From positions 1-24,323 of the forward strand of contig CAAGHW010000066.1 of NCBI GenBank assembly GCA_900769765.1: 24,323 bases of DNA. Reading direction: 5' to 3'. A program made the position numbers and the translations under genes. Under the pieces are notes generated by a model. The model worked only from the letters and a program-made list of their open reading frames with translations, did no database searches and had not been told where the DNA came from. The stretch is from Bacteroidaceae bacterium. GTDB taxonomy: Bacteria > Bacteroidota > Bacteroidia > Bacteroidales > Bacteroidaceae. Numbering within the stretch: the first letter of the stretch is position 1; every line of letters starts with the position of its first letter. This document shows positions 18,959-24,323 of this stretch, in pieces.

Positions 18959-21265
18959 TTATTCATATAAGAAGAACTGCGGACGGCCATAGAGACGGAA
19001 GTCCTTTATACAGCCATCATTCTTGTCTGCAACGAATATACGGAAGCCTTTTACAGTGCGTATATTACCCAAATCGACAATGAGCTGGTGAGGCATAGCC
19101 TTTGTGTTTTCACTTGCCGAATGCCAAGCAGTAGCCTCATCGCCATCTATCATATTCTCGGCAATGCCACTACCTGCTGTTTCCGTATTGGTATGGACGA
19201 TATTCCATTTTCTCTTACCTATGACATTACCGCCCTCGTCAAGCAGTTCTATTTCGCCAATGCATGAGTTCTTGCCATCGTATGTGCTCTGAATGTCGAT
19301 ACACAAGTGACGCAGAGTCTTTATACCGTCAAACATGAACTCCTGCCAACCGTTCTTCTTTTGTACCCTACCCTTGAACACACCATCATACTCATCAAGA
19401 ACAGGAACACGATTATATTCACGCGCAACCTTGAACGAGTTCTTGTCCGCGCCCAAAGTATTCAATATAGGTTTATCCAAGCCACGCAAGGTTCGTTTGC
19501 CGGTATATTCCATCTCGAATACGACAATCTCATTCTCGCCTTCTTTCATCCATGGAGCAGGCAAATACATTGTCTGTTGCGGACCGATACCCCAGAACTT
19601 ACCCAGCGACTTGCCGTTTACCCAAACGGCACCCTTGCCCCAGCCTGTCATGTCGATAAAGGTATCACCTACCTTGTCAATGTTTATTGTACCGCGATAG
19701 AATCCCGGCAAGTTGCCTTCGTAACGTATTTTCGGGAATTTATACTTTGTAACATCCGCACGATGCAAAGGCAACGAAGTAATGGTCCAACCCTTAAGTT
19801 CCTTGCCGTTGAGAGTAACACACTTTGTTATACCCTTAAGATTGTTTACAAGGTCCTTGCCGTAGTTCACACGACCGCCATTCTCGACAAGTATTTCAAG
19901 AACAGAATTCGGTTCGGTAACCTCTATGTTGATAGCATTCTTGCGATATCTGCGGTCGAGACTGCCTACAACCTTACCGTTAAGCACCACCACAGCATAG
20001 TCGCGCAACTCTTCAACAAGCAGTTTTCCTGTTACAGGCTCCTGAATCACGGTTTCGTAATGCATATAACCGTAATCCTGGTTCATATCCTCAAAAGTAA
20101 GAGGTTTCTCTGACTGCACCCTGTCGCCGAAAGCAACAGAAAGCGGTGCCCATTCAGTAAGTTCAACCTCCTCGAAAGTCGTTGTAGGATTATCGGCCGG
20201 AACAGGAGGCAATGTAACGCCCTCGGGAAGATTCTTTTGTATAACCTCGCGGAATGCATGATACTTTGGATATGCATTGCCATACTCGCCAAGCGGTGCA
20301 TCGTAATCGTAGCTTGTTGGCTGTGGCTCGTATGAACCGTTATTGGTATTCGCACCGTTCGTATAATGGAAGTTTGTACCGCCGTGGAACATATAAATAC
20401 TGATTGACACATCGTGACTCAGCATCCAATCGAGTTGCTCGGCAGGTCTTTTGTAATCGACAGCCGAGTGAGGCAATCCCCACACATCGAACCAAGCAGG
20501 ATAGAACTCCGCAACAAAATAAGGACCACCTGGATAGAAACGGTCGATAGAGGTCATTATATCCTCGCCCACAGCACCGTTTACCGTAGGAAGAATACCC
20601 GGAATATAACCATTAGGCATCTGACCCGAGCCGTCGCAGGTCATAAGCGGCACGTTGAACCCGGCATTCTTTATCATTTCGGCAAGCTTGCCAAGATATA
20701 CCTTGTCATCGCTGTACGATCCATATTCATTCTCCACCTGCACCATGATTATGTTACCGCCATTGGTAACAGTATGCGGTGCAAGTTCCTTACCCAAAGC
20801 ATTCAGGTAACGCTCACACGCAGCAAGAAATGCAGGATTGTCGCTTCGCCACACCATAGAACTGTCCTTTTGCAACCAGTAAGGATAACCGCCGAAATCA
20901 AATTCAGCACAAACGTATGGACCGGGACGAAGAAGCACGAACAGCCCCTCTTCTTCGGCAATCTCCACGAAGCGTGCTATATCAGCCTGACCTTCAAAAT
21001 TGAACTCACCCGGCTGAGGTTCATGTATAGCCCAAAAGACATAAGCCGAAACAGTGTTCAAGCCCATTGCTTTCGCACGTTGCATACGGTCGCGCCAATA
21101 CTCTACCGGAATACGCGGATAGTGCATTTCACCACAGATAAGCTGTACCTTCTCGCCATCGTAAAGGAATTTACCATCCTTTATCTCAAAAGTATGGGTT
21201 TTCTTGCCACAGCCAATCACAAGAAAAGCCATCGCAAGCAAAAAGAACAAGAAACTCTTTTTCAT
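18959..21265 (-). CDS. GH35 beta-galactosidase, lipoprotein
   Basis: 768 residues. A lipoprotein signal peptide with lipobox VIGC (Cys19) indicates membrane attachment, periplasmic or outer-membrane. The GH35 TIM barrel starts with LICGEMHYPRIPVEYWRDRM and has RPGPYVCAEFDFGGYPYWL. The acid/base is Glu180 in VQVENEYG and the nucleophile Glu253 in FVAEFYPAWF. Beta-sandwich domains follow, with FYRGTINIDKVGDTFIDMTGWGKGAVWVNGKSLGKFW typical of GH35. The C-terminal 130 residues or so look like an F5/8 type C (CBM32-like) galactose-binding domain (IDGDEATAWHS...PHQLIVDLGNIRTVKGF). It likely cleaves terminal beta-galactose from host or plant glycans. It is 24 bp downstream of a DUF5715 gene and no SusC/SusD pair is present, so this is not a full polysaccharide-utilisation locus. 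Confidence 0.95.
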   Translation of the reverse strand: MKKSFLFFLLAMAFLVIGCGKKTHTFEIKDGKFLYDGEKVQLICGEMHYPRIPVEYWRDRMQRAKAMGLNTVSAYVFWAIHEPQPGEFNFEGQADIARFVEIAEEEGLFVLLRPGPYVCAEFDFGGYPYWLQKDSSMVWRSDNPAFLAACERYLNALGKELAPHTVTNGGNIIMVQVENEYGSYSDDKVYLGKLAEMIKNAGFNVPLMTCDGSGQMPNGYIPGILPTVNGAVGEDIMTSIDRFYPGGPYFVAEFYPAWFDVWGLPHSAVDYKRPAEQLDWMLSHDVSISIYMFHGGTNFHYTNGANTNNGSYEPQPTSYDYDAPLGEYGNAYPKYHAFREVIQKNLPEGVTLPPVPADNPTTTFEEVELTEWAPLSVAFGDRVQSEKPLTFEDMNQDYGYMHYETVIQEPVTGKLLVEELRDYAVVVLNGKVVGSLDRRYRKNAINIEVTEPNSVLEILVENGGRVNYGKDLVNNLKGITKCVTLNGKELKGWTITSLPLHRADVTKYKFPKIRYEGNLPGFYRGTINIDKVGDTFIDMTGWGKGAVWVNGKSLGKFWGIGPQQTMYLPAPWMKEGENEIVVFEMEYTGKRTLRGLDKPILNTLGADKNSFKVAREYNRVPVLDEYDGVFKGRVQKKNGWQEFMFDGIKTLRHLCIDIQSTYDGKNSCIGEIELLDEGGNVIGKRKWNIVHTNTETAGSGIAENMIDGDEATAWHSASENTKAMPHQLIVDLGNIRTVKGFRIFVADKNDGCIKDFRLYGRPQFFLYE

Positions 21266-21289
21266 AGTCGGTATATGTTTTTATGGAAA

Positions 21290-21982
21290 TTATTCTCTCG
21301 CAGTTATATGGAAACAGGCCTGCTTTACCTCGTGCTTGACATAGCAACGTCCCTGCTTCTTCAGGTCGCGCAGCACCTCGGCAAGAACAGCCTTCAAATG
21401 TACCTGTTTTGCATCTTCACCCTCATCATCGTGCTTCACAAACCTTTTATACGATATATCGAAAGTCGTTCCATAGCAATGCACAGAACGCTGCGAAGCA
21501 TTTATGTTACGTTTGGACAAGTTCTTGACATCGTTATCAGTTCTTAACACCGAGGATACCAAAATGCTATAAGGTGGCAAATGCTTGTTCTTTAGAGAAT
21601 CCTGAAACGCACTGCCGATGTCGTGCAACAGATTTACAGCTTCCTTTACAAGAAACGGCGAAGAGTGAGTCAGCTTATCCACTACATAAGGCTCACCGAA
21701 ACGCAGCGGACCACCAATCATATACAGTTTCTTTGAAGCTTCAAGGACATCTTCCTTTGAATCGAGCGGAGTGATACCTATCTTTTTTGCAGCTTTAAGA
21801 TGGGTATCGTTCATATCATTGAACTCGCGATTGCAATTCCAATATATTATTTTGTTCGGTTTGGCAAGTGTCTTGACTTCAACCTCTACAACGGGATTTT
21901 TCTTATTGCCCGAACAGGTAAACAACAGGCAGACAACAAGCAACAACGACACAGCCAATGATATGATAACAATGCGTTTCAT
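21290..21982 (-). CDS. DUF5715 lipoprotein, M15-peptidase-like
   Basis: 230 residues. A lipoprotein signal peptide ends at LFTC (Cys23). The C-terminal half carries SSVLRTDNDVKNLSKRNINASQRSVHCYGTTFDISYKRF (about 143-181), with a zinc-site pattern like M15 D,D-carboxypeptidases (HxxGTTFD: His168, Asp175) and a final His in CFHIT (His225). This matches what I know as DUF5715 of Bacteroidales, suggested to be a peptidoglycan-linked metallopeptidase relative; activity is unproven. A near-perfect promoter sits directly upstream, and the GH35 gene follows after 24 bp, so the two envelope lipoproteins are probably cotranscribed. Confidence 0.85.
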   Translation of the reverse strand: MKRIVIISLAVSLLLVVCLLFTCSGNKKNPVVEVEVKTLAKPNKIIYWNCNREFNDMNDTHLKAAKKIGITPLDSKEDVLEASKKLYMIGGPLRFGEPYVVDKLTHSSPFLVKEAVNLLHDIGSAFQDSLKNKHLPPYSILVSSVLRTDNDVKNLSKRNINASQRSVHCYGTTFDISYKRFVKHDDEGEDAKQVHLKAVLAEVLRDLKKQGRCYVKHEVKQACFHITARE

Positions 21983-22005
21983 TAAAAAATATCAGTTCTT
22001 CGGGG

Positions 22006-22036
22006 CGAAGATACTAAAAAAAAGACGAAATGCAAA
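22006..22036 (-). promoter_or_regulatory. Promoter of the DUF5715-GH35 operon
   Basis: On the minus strand TTTG (22033-22036) is followed after 19 bp by TATCTTCG (22006-22013). Both boxes and the spacing match the Bacteroidetes consensus with a single mismatch. The start codon at 21982 leaves a leader of under 20 nt. Confidence 0.8.
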
Positions 22037-22098
22037 AACTTTGTGTTCAGGGCAATGCGTAAACCGCATAGACAACAGTTACTGCATGATACAAGAAA

Positions 22099-23391
22099 TC
22101 ACTTTATCTGCTCTGCCACACAACGCATTTTATCGGCAATCTCCTTATTGCACAAGTTACCGATACTGCCCTCGTGGGTATGTTTCGCCTCTTTTGTAGG
22201 CTTGTATTCCCCGCGCTGCACCTGCATACCCACCTCGCGATATGCATCGCGGAAAGGCATACCGCCAAGAGCCAGACGGTTTACATCCTCAACGGTAAAA
22301 AGATAGTCATATCTGCTGTCGGACAATATATCACCGCTTACACGTATATTCTGCAACATAAAGTCACACATCTCAAGACAAGAACATATTTCGGTTGTAG
22401 CAGGGAATATGATATCCTTCAACAACTGCAGATCGCGATGATAGCCCAAAGGCAAATTGGCTGTCAACAATGAAATCTCGTTAGGAACAGACTGCAGACG
22501 ATTACATTTTCCACGCATAATCTCAAACACATCGGGATTCTTCTTGTGAGGCATTATGCTTGAACCCGTTGTAAGTTCATCGGGAAAAGAGATAAATCCG
22601 AAATTCTGACACATGAACAGGCATACATCCATAGCCATCTTGCCAAGTGTCGATGCCAAAGCTGCAATGGCATAAGCGACGGCACGTTCAGTCTTGCCAC
22701 GACTCATCTGCGCAGCCACAACATTAAAATGCAGATTATTGAAGTTCAACAGTTCCGTTGTCATTCTGCGGTTCAATGGAAATGAAGAGCCGTAGCCTGC
22801 TGCCGAGCCGAGTGGATTCTGGTTTGCGACATTATATGCAGCAAGCAACAGCTGCATATCATCGACCAACGATTCGGCATAAGCTCCGAACCACAAGCCG
22901 AACGACGAAGGCATGGCAACCTGCAGATGGGTATATCCCGGCATAAGCACACCTGCATGCTCGTCGCTCAATTTCTGCAGACGCTCAAAAAGTGTAACCA
23001 CATGAGCTGCGATATTCTTTATCTCGTCGCGCAAGAAGAGTTTCAAATCGACAAGCACCTGGTCGTTGCGCGAACGTCCCGAGTGTATCTTTTTACCCAC
23101 ATCGCCCAATTTACGGGTAAGCATAAGCTCCACCTGCGAGTGTACATCCTCTATACCCTCTTCTATCACAAATTCACCACGCTCTGCCGTAGCCTTGATT
23201 TCTTCCAGAGCCCTGAGCAATGTTTTCAGTTCGTCGGCTTCGAGCAGTCCTATGCTCTCCAACATACGGATATGGGCCATCGAGCCTTCAACATCGTACT
23301 TTGCAAGTCTCAAATCCAGCTCACGGTCACGACCTACTGTAAATTCCTCTATCAATTTATCGGGTTCAAATCCCTTGCTCCACAGTTTCAT
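22099..23391 (-). CDS. argH: Argininosuccinate lyase
   Basis: 430 residues; the last enzyme of arginine biosynthesis, splitting argininosuccinate into arginine and fumarate. Fumarase/aspartase-superfamily motifs are intact: HSGRSRNDQ (103-111), PGYTHLQVA with Thr154-His155, and the signature GSSIMPHKKNPD (276-287) containing the catalytic serine. The C-terminal GMPFRDAYREVG and THEGSIGNLCN segments are also typical. It is somewhat shorter than most ArgH (about 445-460). Its ATG overlaps the stop of the upstream M20 deacylase gene by 4 bp (ATGA), so the two are translationally coupled. No clear hairpin terminator follows; the DUF5715 promoter lies in the 116-bp gap. Confidence 0.96.
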   Translation of the reverse strand: MKLWSKGFEPDKLIEEFTVGRDRELDLRLAKYDVEGSMAHIRMLESIGLLEADELKTLLRALEEIKATAERGEFVIEEGIEDVHSQVELMLTRKLGDVGKKIHSGRSRNDQVLVDLKLFLRDEIKNIAAHVVTLFERLQKLSDEHAGVLMPGYTHLQVAMPSSFGLWFGAYAESLVDDMQLLLAAYNVANQNPLGSAAGYGSSFPLNRRMTTELLNFNNLHFNVVAAQMSRGKTERAVAYAIAALASTLGKMAMDVCLFMCQNFGFISFPDELTTGSSIMPHKKNPDVFEIMRGKCNRLQSVPNEISLLTANLPLGYHRDLQLLKDIIFPATTEICSCLEMCDFMLQNIRVSGDILSDSRYDYLFTVEDVNRLALGGMPFRDAYREVGMQVQRGEYKPTKEAKHTHEGSIGNLCNKEIADKMRCVAEQIK

Positions 23392-24323
23392 ATCGCGTTA
23401 TATAGTCCATTAAGTTCATTTATGAATTTATCGTAGAGAGCAATACCCTCCACAATCTCACTTTCCATCACATATTCATCGGCAGAATGTGAACGCGCCG
23501 ACTCCCCGACACCCATTTTCAACGAGGGGAACGGCATCAATGCCATATCCGATGTCGTAGGCGACACAAAACGCTCACGGCCCATTGCCGAAGCAGCCTT
23601 GACCAAAGGGTGTTCCTCGCCTATCGCCGAGGCACGTACACGCGTTGAGCGAGGTATCAAATCACACTCCACAGCCGATTGCAACAGTTCTACAGTCTGT
23701 TCGTTGGTATAGGCGTCGGTAGTCCTTACATCCACCACAAATTTGCATTCATCGGGCACCACATTATGTTGTGTTCCAGCAGAAATCATCGTTACGGCGA
23801 CATTTATATCGCCCAACAGTTCCGAGCGACGCTCAAAACGATAATTACGCAGACGCTCAATATCCGCAATGGCCTTATACAGTGCATTCTCACCCTCGTT
23901 GCGTGCCGCATGACCACGTACACCATGCGCCGTTGCATCAAAAACCAACAATCCGCGCTCACCAACGGCAGCCTTCATGCCGGTTGGCTCTCCCACAAGA
24001 GCCATGTCAATCCTTATACCCACGCGCTCAAACTCGGGCAGCATGGCACGCATCCCCCTTTCGCCCATAACCTCCTCCTCTGCCGTCAGTGCAAGAACAA
24101 GGTTGTAAGAGAGGTCTGCACGGTAATTATTGCAGAATACCGTAGCCAACGACACCAACGACGCTCCGGCATCGTTGCTACCAAGCCCGTATATCTTTCC
24201 ATCGGCATGCAACGGAGTATACGGCTCCATAGTATATGCCGCTGAAGGCCTGACTGTATCGTGGTGGGAGTTCAACAGCAAAGTAGGTTTTGTCGCGTCA
24301 AAGCCCGCACCTACAGCCCACAC
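23388..24323 (-). CDS. argE: M20 N-acyl-citrulline/ornithine deacylase (ArgE type), 5' end cut
   Basis: 311 residues are present and the N-terminus is missing beyond the right edge (the first visible codon is an internal GTG Val in VWAVGAGFD). By family length some 40 residues are lost. Di-zinc M20 ligands are visible: LNSHHDTV, the bridging Asp in GLGSNDAG, TAEEEVMGERG with the catalytic and metal Glu, GEPTG, and the final His in ARSHSADEYV. The dimerisation lid domain lies in the middle (GVRGHAARNEG). In Bacteroides fragilis arginine is made through N-succinylated intermediates (ArgF' succinylornithine transcarbamylase), so the substrate here is plausibly N-succinyl- or N-acetyl-citrulline rather than acetylornithine; that is inference. 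It overlaps argH by 4 bp. Confidence 0.9.
   Translation of the reverse strand: MWAVGAGFDATKPTLLLNSHHDTVRPSAAYTMEPYTPLHADGKIYGLGSNDAGASLVSLATVFCNNYRADLSYNLVLALTAEEEVMGERGMRAMLPEFERVGIRIDMALVGEPTGMKAAVGERGLLVFDATAHGVRGHAARNEGENALYKAIADIERLRNYRFERRSELLGDINVAVTMISAGTQHNVVPDECKFVVDVRTTDAYTNEQTVELLQSAVECDLIPRSTRVRASAIGEEHPLVKAASAMGRERFVSPTTSDMALMPFPSLKMGVGESARSHSADEYVMESEIVEGIALYDKFINELNGLYNAI

Noticed and set aside
20414..21547. 377-codon plus-strand open frame across GH35 and DUF5715 genes
   Set aside because: It spans two well-supported minus-strand genes and their junction; low stop frequency on the complement explains it.

Overview
The window reads as a chromosomal segment of a member of the Bacteroidales (Bacteroides/Prevotella-like; genus not resolvable by eye). 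The evidence is a set of typical Bacteroidetes gene forms (FeoA-FeoB fusion, DUF4488, DUF5715, YtxH/holin cassette, M20 ArgE-type enzyme next to argH), several promoters fitting the Bacteroidetes -33 TTTG / -7 TAnnTTTG consensus, weak or absent Shine-Dalgarno sequences, and AT-rich intergenic DNA. I see no phage, insertion sequence, CRISPR array, tRNA or rRNA. All named genes look intact except the M20 peptidase cut by the right edge.

Layout. 1-452 is non-coding and carries a GC-rich hairpin, two 81-bp dyad repeats and the trpS terminator. 453-2483 (minus) holds trpS and a small envelope cassette, YtxH, then a PF07332 holin-like membrane protein, then a short basic protein. 2701-4778 (plus) is a three-gene run: DUF3298-type lipoprotein, rsmG, metallo-beta-lactamase-fold hydrolase, closed by a strong terminator. 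4826-5099 is a regulatory region dense in inverted repeats, leading into 5100-9341 (plus): feoAB, a ScdA/RIC-like hemerythrin protein, a LuxR-type regulator with a degenerate receiver, and free-methionine-R-sulfoxide reductase. These four genes are tightly packed and form a coherent iron / Fe-S repair / oxidative-damage operon. 9367-11231 holds a DUF454 membrane protein (minus), a secreted DUF4488-like protein (plus) and an omega-amidase-type nitrilase (minus). The last two converge on one perfect 26-bp hairpin that overlaps both stop codons.

11299-16736 (minus) contains three tandem paralogous AMP-dependent acyl-CoA ligases. The upstream two are 20 bp apart; the third is separated by a terminator and a 384-bp non-coding stretch with 32-bp tandem repeats and hairpins. 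Divergent to them is a carboxyltransferase of the PycB/OadA type whose C-terminal biotinyl-like domain stops before the biotin-lysine motif (17114-18889). 18959-21982 (minus) is a DUF5715 lipoprotein plus GH35 beta-galactosidase lipoprotein operon. 22099-24323 (minus) is argE'-argH with a 4-bp overlap, the end of an arginine biosynthesis operon entering from the right.

The best candidates for something little described are the feo operon with its pseudo-receiver regulator and a 26-bp perfect palindrome laid over the -7 box, and the triplicated ligase / biotin-less carboxyltransferase neighbourhood with its repeat-rich spacer. All functional statements come from reading motifs; no database search was run.
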